A DNA stretch of 64,000 bases from Xanthobacter aminoxidans (GTDB lineage: Bacteria; Pseudomonadota; Alphaproteobacteria; Rhizobiales; Xanthobacteraceae): contig NZ_JAMJXC010000008.1 of the NCBI RefSeq assembly GCF_023571765.1, positions 1 to 64,000 on the forward strand. Reading direction: 5' to 3'. Made by a program: the position numbers and the translations under genes. The stretch's first letter is position 1. Every line of letters begins with the position of its first letter. Shown in pieces: positions 53,164 to 61,758 of this stretch. The notes beneath the pieces were generated by a model. That model did not search any database. It saw only the letters and a list, made by a program, of their open reading frames with translations, and was not told the origin of the DNA.

Positions 53164-54024
53164 ATGGCCGCAACCCTCGCCGCCGCCTCCGGCCGCGCGC
53201 CGCTGCCGCGCCTGTTCTCGCGGGGCATCCTCGCGCTGGTGCTGGGCGTCTACACCATCTACCAGCTCGGCCCGTTCCTGTGGCTCGCCACCATGTCGGT
53301 GCGCACCACGGCGGAGATCAGCGCCGATCCCTATGCCTGGCCGAGCCCCCTGCACCTCGACCAGTTCCGCACCGCCTGGGTGGATTCCGATTTCGCTACC
53401 TACTTCTGGAACTCCACCCTGGTGGTGGTGGGCGCGGTGGCGGTGCTCACCTTCATCGGTGCGGCGGCTGCCCATGCCCTCGCGCGCTATCGCTTCCGCG
53501 GCAACCGGATCATCTACGGCATCCTGTTCTCGTCCATCATCTTCCCACCGCAGATCACCCTGATCTCGCTGTACCAGATCCTGGTGGACTACAATCTCTA
53601 CAACAGCCTGTTCGGGCTGGCGCTGGTCTATATCTCGCTCCAGCTGCCGTTGACCGTGTATCTCTTGGAAGGCTTCTTCGCCCGCATCCCGCAGGATTTG
53701 TTCGACGCCGCCAAGATGGACGGATATGGCGACCTCGAAATCTTCTGGCGCATCGTTCTGCCGGTGGGCATGCCGGCCATCGCCACCACGCTGATCCTGA
53801 ACTTCATCCAGCTCTGGAACGAGTTCCTGTTCGCCGTGGTGCTCATCACCGATCCCGAGAAGCGCACCCTGCCCATCGGCATCCGCGCCTTCATGGGCGA
53901 TCATTTCCAGGACATCGGCATGATCGCCACCGGCGTCATGATCTCGGTCATCCCGGTCATCATCGTCTACGTCTTCTTCTCCGAAAAGCTGATCCGCGGC
54001 ATGACCGCCGGCGCGATCAAGTGA
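53164..54024 (+). CDS. Sugar ABC transporter permease 2
   Basis: A 286-residue MalG/UgpE-type permease with six helices. The EAA loop is IPQDLFDAAKMDGYGDLEIFWRIVLP near 175-200. It begins one base after permease 1 and is likely translated with it. The C-terminus SEKLIRGMTAGAIK is typical of the MalG group. Confidence 0.93.
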   Translation: MAATLAAASGRAPLPRLFSRGILALVLGVYTIYQLGPFLWLATMSVRTTAEISADPYAWPSPLHLDQFRTAWVDSDFATYFWNSTLVVVGAVAVLTFIGAAAAHALARYRFRGNRIIYGILFSSIIFPPQITLISLYQILVDYNLYNSLFGLALVYISLQLPLTVYLLEGFFARIPQDLFDAAKMDGYGDLEIFWRIVLPVGMPAIATTLILNFIQLWNEFLFAVVLITDPEKRTLPIGIRAFMGDHFQDIGMIATGVMISVIPVIIVYVFFSEKLIRGMTAGAIK

Positions 54025-54046
54025 GGCTGAATCCAGTGAGGCTGCC

Positions 54047-55204
54047 ATGGCAGTGGTGAAACTCGACAAGATCGTGAAGCGCTACGGCGGCGGCGGGCCC
54101 GTCGTGGTGGAAGACGTGGACCTCACCATCGACGACGGCGAGTTCATGGTGCTGCTCGGCCCCTCGGGCTGCGGCAAGTCCACCACCCTGCGCATGATTG
54201 CGGGGCTGGAGACCATCTCCGGCGGCACCCTCTCCATCGACGGGCGGGTGGTGAACGACGTGCCGGCCAAGGACCGGGACATCGCCATGGTGTTCCAGTC
54301 CTACGCGCTCTATCCGCACATGAGCGTTGCCGACAACCTCGCCTTCGGCCTGCGCCGCCGTTCTATTCCCAATGCCGAGATCGAGCGGCGGGTGAAGGAG
54401 GTGGCGGCGCTCCTCGGCCTCGCACCGCTGCTGACGCGCAAACCCAGCGCCCTCTCCGGCGGCCAGCGCCAGCGCGTGGCGCTGGGTCGGGCCATGGTGC
54501 GCGAACCGCAGGTGTTCCTGTTCGACGAGCCCCTCTCGAACCTTGACGCGGCGCTGCGCGTCAACACCCGCAGCGAGATCATCAAGCAGCACCACCGCCT
54601 CGGCTCCACCATGATCTACGTCACCCACGATCAGGTGGAGGCGATGACCATGGGCACCCGCATCTGCGTGATGAACGCCGGCAAGGTGGCGCAGATCGGC
54701 GCGCCACTGGACGTGTATTGGCAGCCGGCCAACACCTTCGTCGCCCGATTCCTCGGCTCGCCGCCCATGAACCTCATGGACGCGACGCTCGCAGCCGCCA
54801 CCCGCCGCGCCGCGAGCCCGGCGCTCGATGCGCCGCTCGCCCGCTGGAGCGACGGCGTGCTTCAGGCGCGGGACGGCCGCAAGGTGACGCTCGGCGTGCG
54901 CGCCGAAGACATGGCGATCGATCACGCCTCCCTCGACGGCGCACCGGGCGGGCGCGTCACCGGCCGCACCATCGCGGTGGAGCCGCTGGGCGCGGAGACG
55001 CTGCTGCTGCTGGAGCTGCCCGGCGGCGGCGAGATCACCGCCCGCCTGCCCCGCCACGTCACCGCGACGCCCGATCAGGAGGTGGTGCTCTTCTTCCGGG
55101 CCGACGCCGCCTATCTGTTCGACGCGGAGACGGGCGACGCCATCGCCCCGCTGGAAACCGGCGCCGCCGCCGTTCGCGCCGCCGTGCAGCGGAGGACGCA
55201 CTGA
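54047..55204 (+). CDS. Sugar ABC transporter ATP-binding protein (UgpC/MalK type)
   Basis: A 385-residue ATPase. Walker A is GPSGCGKST near 39-47, the signature LSGGQRQRVALGRAM near 138-152, Walker B VFLFDEPLSNLDAALR and the H-loop YVTHDQVEAMTM. A C-terminal TOBE/OB domain starts near 240. It drives the importer formed with the two permeases. The stop overlaps the next start by one base (TGATG). Confidence 0.94.
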   Translation: MAVVKLDKIVKRYGGGGPVVVEDVDLTIDDGEFMVLLGPSGCGKSTTLRMIAGLETISGGTLSIDGRVVNDVPAKDRDIAMVFQSYALYPHMSVADNLAFGLRRRSIPNAEIERRVKEVAALLGLAPLLTRKPSALSGGQRQRVALGRAMVREPQVFLFDEPLSNLDAALRVNTRSEIIKQHHRLGSTMIYVTHDQVEAMTMGTRICVMNAGKVAQIGAPLDVYWQPANTFVARFLGSPPMNLMDATLAAATRRAASPALDAPLARWSDGVLQARDGRKVTLGVRAEDMAIDHASLDGAPGGRVTGRTIAVEPLGAETLLLLELPGGGEITARLPRHVTATPDQEVVLFFRADAAYLFDAETGDAIAPLETGAAAVRAAVQRRTH

Positions 55205-56223
55205 TGGCCACGCCGCTCCGCGTCGGGCTCATCGGCGCCGGCTGGGTCACCCAGCATCACCTGAAGGGCTGGGCGGCTCTGGGCGAGGCCGCCAAGGTGG
55301 TGGCCATTGCCGATCCCTCGGCCGAACGCGCGGCCGAGCGGGCGCATGCTTTCGGCATCCCCGCCGTCTTCACCGGCGCCGAGGCAATGCTGGCGGCCGG
55401 CGGCCTTGATGCGGTGGACATCGCCGCCCCCCGCGCCGTTCATGCCGAGCTCGCCCGCCTCGCGGCGCGCCACGGCCTGCCCATCCTGTGCCAGAAGCCC
55501 CTCGCCCCGACCCTGCCCGAAGCGGAGCAACTGGTGGCGGACATCGGCGGTCGGGTGCGGCTGATGGTGCATGAGAACTGGCGTTTCCGCGCCTATTACC
55601 GGCAGGCGGCCGAATGGCTCCGCGCCGGGCGCATCGGCGCGGTCAAGGCCGCCCACCTCTCCCTCGTCACATCAGGCACGGTGCCGGATGCGGAGGGGCG
55701 CTTCCAGGCGCTGGAGCGCCAGCCCTTCATGCGCGAGGAACGGCGCATGCTTGTGGCGGAAGTGCTGATCCATCACCTCGACACCCTGCGCATGCTGCTC
55801 GGCCCGCTGAAGGTGGAGGCCGCCGCCCTCAGCCGCACCTGCAATGCCATGGCGGGCGAGGACGGCGCCGTCATCCAGCTCTCCACCGCGCACGGCGCCG
55901 GCGTCTCCATCTTCGCGAGCTTTGCGGCCTATGGCGTGCCGGCGCAGCAGGCGGACCGGCTGACCATTCTCGGCGACGCCGCCACGCTGCGGCTCGACGG
56001 CTCCACCCTCTCCCTCGCCGGCCCCGAGCCGGAGCGGCTGGACTATGATCCCGAGGCGACCTATCTCGGCTCCTATGCCGCGACGATCGCCCATTTCGTC
56101 GCGTGCCTTGCGAGCGGTACGCCTTTCGAGACGTCGCCGCAGGACAATCTGGAGACCTTGCGGCTGGTGGAAGACTGCTACAGGCTTTCCGGATTCGAGA
56201 CGGCGAACAGGAGCGCCGCATGA
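55204..56223 (+). CDS. Gfo/Idh/MocA family oxidoreductase
   Basis: A 339-residue NAD(P)-dependent dehydrogenase, typically acting on sugars or inositols. The Rossmann loop is GLIGAGWVTQHHLKGW (8-23), with AIADPSAERA after it. CQKPLAPTLPEAE matches the family EKP signature with Gln in place of Glu, and the catalytic His region is seen as VLIHHLDTLRML. Its start overlaps the importer ATPase gene and its stop overlaps the regulator gene, so it is in the same operon. Probably oxidises the imported sugar (inference). Confidence 0.88.
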   Translation: MATPLRVGLIGAGWVTQHHLKGWAALGEAAKVVAIADPSAERAAERAHAFGIPAVFTGAEAMLAAGGLDAVDIAAPRAVHAELARLAARHGLPILCQKPLAPTLPEAEQLVADIGGRVRLMVHENWRFRAYYRQAAEWLRAGRIGAVKAAHLSLVTSGTVPDAEGRFQALERQPFMREERRMLVAEVLIHHLDTLRMLLGPLKVEAAALSRTCNAMAGEDGAVIQLSTAHGAGVSIFASFAAYGVPAQQADRLTILGDAATLRLDGSTLSLAGPEPERLDYDPEATYLGSYAATIAHFVACLASGTPFETSPQDNLETLRLVEDCYRLSGFETANRSAA

Positions 56224-56915
56224 GCGAAGCGTCCCTTCCCGCATCGCGGGCCGACGAGCAGGCCGAGGTGCAGCGTCGGCTGGAGGATGACATCATCTTC
56301 GGCCGTTTCGCGCCCGGCTCCCGGCTGGTGGAAGACACGCTGATGGCGCGCTACGGCGCCTCACGGCACTACATCCGGCAGGCGCTGGTGCAGCTGGAGC
56401 GCACCGGCGTCGTGCGGCGCGAGAAGAATGTGGGCGCCACCGTCTGCTCTTACTCCGCCGAGGAGGTACAGCAGATCTATGCGGTGCGCGAGATGCTCAC
56501 CCGGCAGGCCGCACTGATGATCCCCCTGCCCGCCCCGCCGGAGCTGATCGTCCGCCTCAAGGAGATCCAGGCCGATTATTGCCGCCATGCCGATGCCGGC
56601 AACCTGCGCGGCATCCACGAGACCAATGACCTGTTCCACCTGACCCTGTTCTCGGGCTGCGGAAACCCCTATCTGGTGCGCACGCTGCAGGATTACATGG
56701 GCTATACCCTGCCCATGCGCGCCAAGAATCTCGCCGATCACGCCGGGCTCCAGCTCTCCCGCCGCCAGCACGATATCATGATCGAGCTGCTCGGAGGCAC
56801 GGACAGCTGGGCGCTGGCGCAGCTCTGCGTCGATCACATGCAGTACAGCAAGGCCGACTACCTTGCGCGCACCGCCGGCACGGCGACCTCGGGTCGATTG
56901 GCGATCGCCGACTGA
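56220..56915 (+). CDS. GntR family regulator, FCD (FadR-like) subfamily
   Basis: A 231-residue regulator. The winged helix covers about 12-75 (FGRFAPGSRLVEDTLMARYGASR, then RQALVQLERTGVVRREKN). An all-helical FCD ligand domain follows, with metal-site His candidates in HETNDLFHLTLF and QHDIMIELL. These regulators bind organic or sugar acids. The gene is embedded in the operon it probably controls, through the TTATTGACAATAA-like sites near 50745 and 50808 (inference). Starts in an ATGA overlap. Confidence 0.9.
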   Translation: MSEASLPASRADEQAEVQRRLEDDIIFGRFAPGSRLVEDTLMARYGASRHYIRQALVQLERTGVVRREKNVGATVCSYSAEEVQQIYAVREMLTRQAALMIPLPAPPELIVRLKEIQADYCRHADAGNLRGIHETNDLFHLTLFSGCGNPYLVRTLQDYMGYTLPMRAKNLADHAGLQLSRRQHDIMIELLGGTDSWALAQLCVDHMQYSKADYLARTAGTATSGRLAIAD

Positions 56916-56948
56916 CCTCCCCCCTGCCGACATGACGAAGGATGGACC

Positions 56949-57734
56949 ATGGATCTCGGACTGAAAGGCAAGACGGCCCTCGTGCTCGGCGCAGGCGGCG
57001 GGCTCGGCAGCGCCATCGCGGCGACGCTGGCGGCCGAAGGCGCGAAGGTGGCGCTGGGCGACATCGACCTCGCCGCCGCCGGTGCAGTGGCGGAGTGCAT
57101 CGCAGCCGTGGGCGGCGAGGCGATGGCGCTCAAGTTCGACCTTTCCGACCTCGCCGGCATCGATGCGCGCATCGCCGAGATCGAGGCGAAGCTCGGCCCG
57201 GTGGACGTGCTGGTGAACAACACGGGCGGCCCGCCCCCCACCCCGGCCGCCGGGCAGGACCCGGCGCTGTGGGCCAAGAGCTTCAACGACATGGTGCTCT
57301 CGGTGATCGCCATCGCCGACCGGGTGCTGCCCGGCATGCGGGCGCGCAAGTGGGGCCGCATCATCACCTCCACCTCCTCCGGCGTGGTGGCTCCCATTCC
57401 GAACCTTGCCATCTCCAACGCGCTGCGCCTGTCGCTGGTGGGCTGGTCCAAGACGCTCTCCCGCGAGGTGGCGCGCGACGGCATCACCGCCAACATCATC
57501 CTGCCCGGCCGCATCGCCACCGACCGCATCAAGTTCCTCGACGCCAAGAAGGCCGAGCGCGAGAACCGCACCGTGGAAGAGGTGGCGGCGGAAAGCACGG
57601 CCTCCATCCCCGTCGGCCGCTACGGCGACCCGCAGGAATATGCCAACGTGGTGGCCTTCCTCGCCGGCACGCCCTCATCCTATGTCAACGGCTCGGTCAT
57701 CCGCGTGGATGGCGGCCTCATCGCCAGCATCTGA
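56949..57734 (+). CDS. SDR family protein lacking the catalytic Tyr/Lys
   Basis: A 261-residue Rossmann-fold protein of the short-chain dehydrogenase superfamily. The cofactor loop GAGGGLGSAIA is at 14-24 and VLVNNTGGPPPTP at 87-99, with SSTS-like STSSG near 141-145. Where the YxxxK motif is expected the chain reads ISNAL (155-159), so both the general Tyr and Lys are absent. Related proteins in the BKR-like SDR group also lack them, so the gene may be catalytically altered rather than dead. Good GAAGGATGG ribosome binding site. Confidence 0.85.
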   Translation: MDLGLKGKTALVLGAGGGLGSAIAATLAAEGAKVALGDIDLAAAGAVAECIAAVGGEAMALKFDLSDLAGIDARIAEIEAKLGPVDVLVNNTGGPPPTPAAGQDPALWAKSFNDMVLSVIAIADRVLPGMRARKWGRIITSTSSGVVAPIPNLAISNALRLSLVGWSKTLSREVARDGITANIILPGRIATDRIKFLDAKKAERENRTVEEVAAESTASIPVGRYGDPQEYANVVAFLAGTPSSYVNGSVIRVDGGLIASI

Positions 57735-57745
57735 TCGGGTTCATC

Positions 57746-58675
57746 ATGCTTCTCGACGCCAGCGCCTCCGGCCTGTTCCCCATCGCCCCCACCCCGTTCA
57801 CGCCGGACGGGAAGATCGACGAGGGCTCCCTCGACACCCTGATCGCGCGCTATCTCGCGGCCGGTGCCACCGGCGTGACGGTGCTCGGCATCATGGGCGA
57901 GGCGCCCAAGCTGGAGCCGGAGGAATCCCTCGCCATCACCGCGCGCTTCATCGCCGGCTTCGGCCGGCTGCCGGTCATCGTCGGCGTCTCTGCGCCGGGC
58001 CTTGCCGCCATGCGCTGGCTGGCGCGCGCCGCCATGGACAAGGGTGCGGCCGGCGTCATGATCGCCCCGCCGCCGAGCCTGCGCACGGACGACCAGATCA
58101 CCGGCTATTACCGGCAGGCCATCGAGGCCATCGGCGACGATATCCCCTTCGTCATCCAGGATTATCCGCTCACCCTCACCGTGCAGATGACGCCGAAGGT
58201 CATCCGCCAGATCGTTGAGGAGAACCCCTCCTGCGTGATGCTGAAGCACGAGGACTGGCCGGGCCTGGAGAAGATCACGGCGCTGCGCGCCTTCCAGAAG
58301 GAAGGCTCCATGCGCCCCATCTCCATCCTCACCGGCAATGGCGGCCTGTTCCTCGATTTCGAGATGGAGCGCGGGGCGGACGGCGCCATGACCGGCTACG
58401 CCTTCCCCGAGATGCTGGGCGAGGTGGTGAAGCTGCAGAAGGCCGGCGAGCGGGACAAGGCGCATGACCTGTTCGACGCGCACCTGCCGCTCATGCGCTA
58501 CGAGCAGCAGCAGGGCGTCGGCCTCGCGGTGCGCAAATATGTGATGATGAAGCGCGGCTTCATCGCCTCCGACGCCCAGCGCAAGCCGGGCTCGGCGCTC
58601 TCCGCCACCGCGCGGGCGGAAGTGGACTATCTGCTCTCCCGCCTCGCCCGGCACGATCCGCGCGCGGCGATCTGA
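57746..58675 (+). CDS. DapA/NAL superfamily aldolase or dehydratase
   Basis: A 309-residue TIM-barrel class I enzyme. The Schiff-base Lys is K167 in VMLKHED and the proton-relay Tyr Y140 in VIQDYPLTL; GIMGEAPKLE near 48-57 occupies the place of the family GTTGE motif. Such proteins cleave or dehydrate 2-keto-3-deoxy sugar acids, which fits an upstream IlvD-type dehydratase. No lysine-biosynthesis context is present, so DapA itself is unlikely. Start 11 bases after the SDR stop. A terminator follows. Confidence 0.88.
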   Translation: MLLDASASGLFPIAPTPFTPDGKIDEGSLDTLIARYLAAGATGVTVLGIMGEAPKLEPEESLAITARFIAGFGRLPVIVGVSAPGLAAMRWLARAAMDKGAAGVMIAPPPSLRTDDQITGYYRQAIEAIGDDIPFVIQDYPLTLTVQMTPKVIRQIVEENPSCVMLKHEDWPGLEKITALRAFQKEGSMRPISILTGNGGLFLDFEMERGADGAMTGYAFPEMLGEVVKLQKAGERDKAHDLFDAHLPLMRYEQQQGVGLAVRKYVMMKRGFIASDAQRKPGSALSATARAEVDYLLSRLARHDPRAAI

Positions 58676-58699
58676 GCGCCGACGTCTGACGTTCTCGAT

Positions 58700-58739
58700 C
58701 GCGGCGGCTCTGGCAGACGGGGCCGCCGCGGTTCGTTTT
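58700..58739. terminator. Rho-independent terminator after the sugar-acid operon
   Basis: CGCGGCGGC at 58700-58708 pairs perfectly with GCCGCCGCG at 58722-58730, followed by GTTCGTTTT. It lies between the convergent ends of the DapA-family gene and the IclR gene. Confidence 0.8.
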
Positions 58740-58751
58740 CAGAGCCCCAAT

Positions 58752-59510
58752 CTACCGCGCCACCCACGTGCCGCTGCCGGCGATCTCCTCCGAAATCCGC
58801 CGCCCCGCCTCGATGACCGCGGCGCGGATGGCTGGCGACGCCCCGGCGAGATCCTCGGCCGCGAGCACGAGGCTGACCCCGGCGATGACCTGCTTGTTGA
58901 CGAGGACCGGCGCCGCGATGCCCGCGCGACCCTCGGCGACCTCCGAGACCGTCTCCACCACGCCGTCGCGGCGGATGGCGCGCACCTCGGCCTTGAAGGC
59001 TTTCCAGTCGCCGTGTCCGAGACGGGCGCGGATGGTGTCTTCGTTGTCGAGATAGATGCGCTTCAGCGAGCGGTCATCAAGATGGGCTAGCACCACCTTC
59101 GAGGACGCGCCGGCGAAGAGCGGCATGGCCACGCCCCGCTCGTAGGTGGTGATGGGATGGGGCGCGGTGCCGTGCTCCTGATGCACGCACATCACCGTGT
59201 CGCGATAGCGCCGGCACAGGATCGCCGTCGCGCGCTGGGTGGTCTGGTCGAGCAGCTCGTGCATAACCCGCGAAGCGATGGGGATCAGCGTGTCCCCCTG
59301 CCGCAGCAGCCGGTCATACTCGATGAAGGCGGGGCCGAGCACATAGCCGGCGCCGATGACGGGATCGAGGAAGCCGGCCCGGCAAAGCTCCTGCACGTCG
59401 CGATAGGCGGAACTCTGGGACACGCCCGTCTCCTGGGCGATCTCCTCCACCGTCAGCGGCCAGGGGCGTCCGCGAAACAGTCCCATGACCTGAAGAATCC
59501 TGCTGGCCAA
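58752..59510 (-). CDS. IclR family transcriptional regulator
   Basis: A 252-residue regulator with an N-terminal winged helix (PLTVEEIAQETGVSQSSAYRDVQEL, within 18-42) and a C-terminal IclR effector domain (about 75-250; GVAMPLFAGASSKVVLAHL, GRAGIAAPVLVNKQVIAGVS). The start is a TTG at 59510 with GGGAGGGCGAGG directly upstream, which keeps the RILQVMGLF segment expected before the HTH; an ATG at 59486 would cut it. It diverges from the transporter/amidohydrolase operon and probably regulates it through nearby palindromes. Confidence 0.9.
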   Translation of the reverse strand: MASRILQVMGLFRGRPWPLTVEEIAQETGVSQSSAYRDVQELCRAGFLDPVIGAGYVLGPAFIEYDRLLRQGDTLIPIASRVMHELLDQTTQRATAILCRRYRDTVMCVHQEHGTAPHPITTYERGVAMPLFAGASSKVVLAHLDDRSLKRIYLDNEDTIRARLGHGDWKAFKAEVRAIRRDGVVETVSEVAEGRAGIAAPVLVNKQVIAGVSLVLAAEDLAGASPAIRAAVIEAGRRISEEIAGSGTWVAR

Positions 59511-59525
59511 CCTCGCCCTCCCGAA

Positions 59526-59546
59526 GAATGATACTTTATATCATTC
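59526..59546. promoter_or_regulatory. Palindrome GAATGATA-N5-TATCATTC in the IclR divergent region
   Basis: GAATGATA at 59526-59533 and TATCATTC at 59539-59546 are exact inverted repeats. The site lies 16 bases upstream of the iclR-type start and could be its autoregulatory operator. Confidence 0.5.
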
Positions 59547-59547
59547 A

Positions 59548-59571
59548 GTAAGAATTTCGCAAAATTCCTAC
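59548..59571. promoter_or_regulatory. Imperfect 24-base palindrome in the IclR divergent region
   Basis: GTAAGAATTTCGCAAAATTCCTAC matches its own inverse complement at 20 of 24 positions; the halves are GTAAGAATTTCG and CAAAATTCCTAC. It is next to the perfect palindrome at 59526 and about 95 bases before the binding-protein gene. Confidence 0.45.
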
Positions 59572-59665
59572 CTGTTGCGAATTATGCTTGAAGGAGATGG
59601 AAAGTTCGAGCACTCTTTCGGCAGATGACGCGCGGCAAGACGCGTCCCCCTTCCGGAGAGAGATG

Positions 59666-60640
59666 ATGAAGCGCGTCCTTCCCCGCCTCGTTGCCGCCGC
59701 CCTCGCCCTCAGCCTTCCGCTCGCAGGGGCTCATGCACAGGCGCCCAAGACCGAAGTGAAGCTCGCCGTTCTGGCCCCGAGTGCGCTGTTGTGGCTGCAC
59801 GCCATCGCCGTGGACAAGGGCTTCTACGACAAGCGGAACATCGCCGTGCGCGAGCTGCGCGCATCGGACAGCCCGGCGCTGCTGCAGGCGGTCGCGTCCG
59901 GCAGCGCGGATGCGGGCATCGCCCTCGGCGATCTCGCGGTGCGGGCCATCGACAAGGGCGCCCCGGTCATCATCGCCGGCGCGGTGCTCGACAAGACCAT
60001 CCTGCGCCTCTACGGCGCCAAGGGCACCGGCTCCATGAAGGATCTCGCCGGCAAGCCGCTCACCGCGGGCGCGGTCAAGGGCGGCACCGCCAACCTCCTG
60101 AAGTATCAGCTGAAGCAGGCGGGCGTGGACCCGGCCGGCGCGCAGATGGTGTCCATCGCCAATTCCCGCGACCGCATCATCGCCATGGGCAACGGTCAGG
60201 TGGCCGGCGCGCTGCTCATCGCCCCGTTCGACACCCTCGCCGGGCGCGAGGGTGCCGTGCTGCTTGATGTCTATCGCGAGCCCTATGTCCAGACCCCCCT
60301 CGTGCTGAACAAGTCCTGGGGTGAAGCGCCCGCCACGCGACCCGCCGCCATCGCGCTGACACAGGCGCTGAAGGAGGCGGCCGCCTTCATCGACAATCCG
60401 GCCAACAAGGATGCGGCCATCGACGTGCTCGCCGCCTACACCAAGACGCCGCGCGACGTGGTGGAGGATTCCTACGCCTTCATCGTGAAGGAGCAGAAGG
60501 CCATCCCCGCCGATCTCTCCGTCCCCGCGGCCGGCCTTGAAAACCTCTACAAGATCGACGCCGCGGTGGGTGGCGATCCCGCGTCACAGGCCTTCGACCT
60601 CAAGCGCTACTACGACCCGAGCTACGTCGCCGGCAAGTGA
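59666..60640 (+). CDS. ABC transporter substrate-binding protein, SsuA/NMT1 type
   Basis: A 324-residue periplasmic protein of the nitrate/sulfonate/taurine binding family. The signal peptide ends near AHAQ (about 26). LAPSALLWLHAIAVDKGFYDK and AVASGSADAGIALGDLAVRA are typical, followed by TAGAVKGGTANLLKYQLKQAGVD. The substrate is unknown; its neighbours suggest a cyclic or amide nitrogen compound (inference). Two adjacent ATGs exist (59663, 59666); the second is seven bases from GGAG. Confidence 0.87.
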   Translation: MKRVLPRLVAAALALSLPLAGAHAQAPKTEVKLAVLAPSALLWLHAIAVDKGFYDKRNIAVRELRASDSPALLQAVASGSADAGIALGDLAVRAIDKGAPVIIAGAVLDKTILRLYGAKGTGSMKDLAGKPLTAGAVKGGTANLLKYQLKQAGVDPAGAQMVSIANSRDRIIAMGNGQVAGALLIAPFDTLAGREGAVLLDVYREPYVQTPLVLNKSWGEAPATRPAAIALTQALKEAAAFIDNPANKDAAIDVLAAYTKTPRDVVEDSYAFIVKEQKAIPADLSVPAAGLENLYKIDAAVGGDPASQAFDLKRYYDPSYVAGK

Positions 60641-60668
60641 GCGGAGCGCAGCGAGAGGAGCCGACACC

Positions 60669-61697
60669 ATGGCCCATTTTCGCGACATGCGGACGCCGGT
60701 GACGCTGCTCACGGGCTTCCTCGGATCGGGCAAGACCACCCTGCTCAACGGGTGGCTGCGCGACCCGGCGCTGAGCGACGCGGCCGTCATCGTCAACGAG
60801 TTCGGCGAGATCGGCATCGACCATGCGCTCATCGCCGCCAGCTCCGACAACACCATCGAGCTCTCCACCGGCTGCCTGTGCTGCACGGTGAAGGGCGACC
60901 TCGTGGAGACGCTGCGCGACCTCACCGAGAAGCGCGCGCGGGGCGAGGTGAAAGCGTTCGCACGGGTCATCATCGAGACCACCGGCATGGCCGATCCCGG
61001 CCCGGTGATCCAGGCGCTCATCACCTTTCCGGTGGCGCGCACCTATCGCCTCGGGCGGGTGGTGACGGCGGTGGATGCGGTGCAGGGCATGGGTACGCTC
61101 GACCGCCACGCGGAGGCGCGCAAACAGGTGGGCGTCGCCGATGAGGTGGTGCTGACCAAGGCGGATCTCGCAGGCGCCGACTTAGCCCCACTGGAAGCCC
61201 GCATCGCCGGCCTTTCGCCCGGCGCGCGGCTGCATCTGTCCTCGCTCACCCACCTCGCCCAGCCCACCCTGCTCGACGGCATCGACCCCGCCGACCCAAA
61301 CACCCGCCCGAGCGAAGTGCGCGCCTGGCTGCGGGCGGAGGCTTTCGAGGCGGCGGACCCCGTGCAGCATCGCGAGGATATCGGCTCTTTCTGCCTCGCC
61401 TTCGAGGAGCCCCTCCATTGGGAACACGTCTCGGCGTGGCTCGATGCATTGGCCATCGCCCATGGCGATGACCTGCTGCGGGTAAAGGGCATCCTCGCCA
61501 TCGCCGGCCGCAGCAAGCCCGTCGTCGTGCAGGCGGTGCAGCGCCTGTTCTCGCCGCCGGTGGAGCTGTCCGCCTGGCCGGAAGGGATGGCGGGCTCGCG
61601 CATCGTCTTCATCACGCGCGGGCTGTCGCAGGCCTACGTGACCGAGGTGCTGGACGTGATCCGCACCCGCCCCGTGGCGCTCGATCTCGCGTCCTGA
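60669..61697 (+). CDS. COG0523 G3E GTPase, CobW-like metallochaperone
   Basis: A 342-residue GTPase with P-loop GFLGSGKTT (16-24), switch region VNEFGEIGIDH, metal-binding CLCC at 69-72 and LTKADL for guanine. A C-terminal CobW domain follows. It lacks the His-rich loop of the cobW in the cobalamin operon, so it is a different subgroup. Set between a transporter protein and a metal-dependent amidohydrolase, it may load metal into that enzyme (inference). Start supported by GAGAGGAG. Confidence 0.9.
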   Translation: MAHFRDMRTPVTLLTGFLGSGKTTLLNGWLRDPALSDAAVIVNEFGEIGIDHALIAASSDNTIELSTGCLCCTVKGDLVETLRDLTEKRARGEVKAFARVIIETTGMADPGPVIQALITFPVARTYRLGRVVTAVDAVQGMGTLDRHAEARKQVGVADEVVLTKADLAGADLAPLEARIAGLSPGARLHLSSLTHLAQPTLLDGIDPADPNTRPSEVRAWLRAEAFEAADPVQHREDIGSFCLAFEEPLHWEHVSAWLDALAIAHGDDLLRVKGILAIAGRSKPVVVQAVQRLFSPPVELSAWPEGMAGSRIVFITRGLSQAYVTEVLDVIRTRPVALDLAS

Positions 61698-61758
61698 CGC
61701 GCCGCCGGCCCTTCACTTTCAAATCGGCCCGCGCGGGCCTCGTCCTCGGGAGAGTAGC

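Noticed and set aside
50796-53228. An 810-residue minus-strand frame opposite the sugar transporter genes
   Set aside because: High-GC shadow; the plus-strand genes have signal peptides, ATP/permease motifs and tight spacing.
57746-58675. Lysine-pathway dihydrodipicolinate synthase
   Set aside because: The gene is in a sugar-acid operon and the family GTTGE motif is changed to GIMGE; a 2-keto-3-deoxy acid enzyme is more likely.
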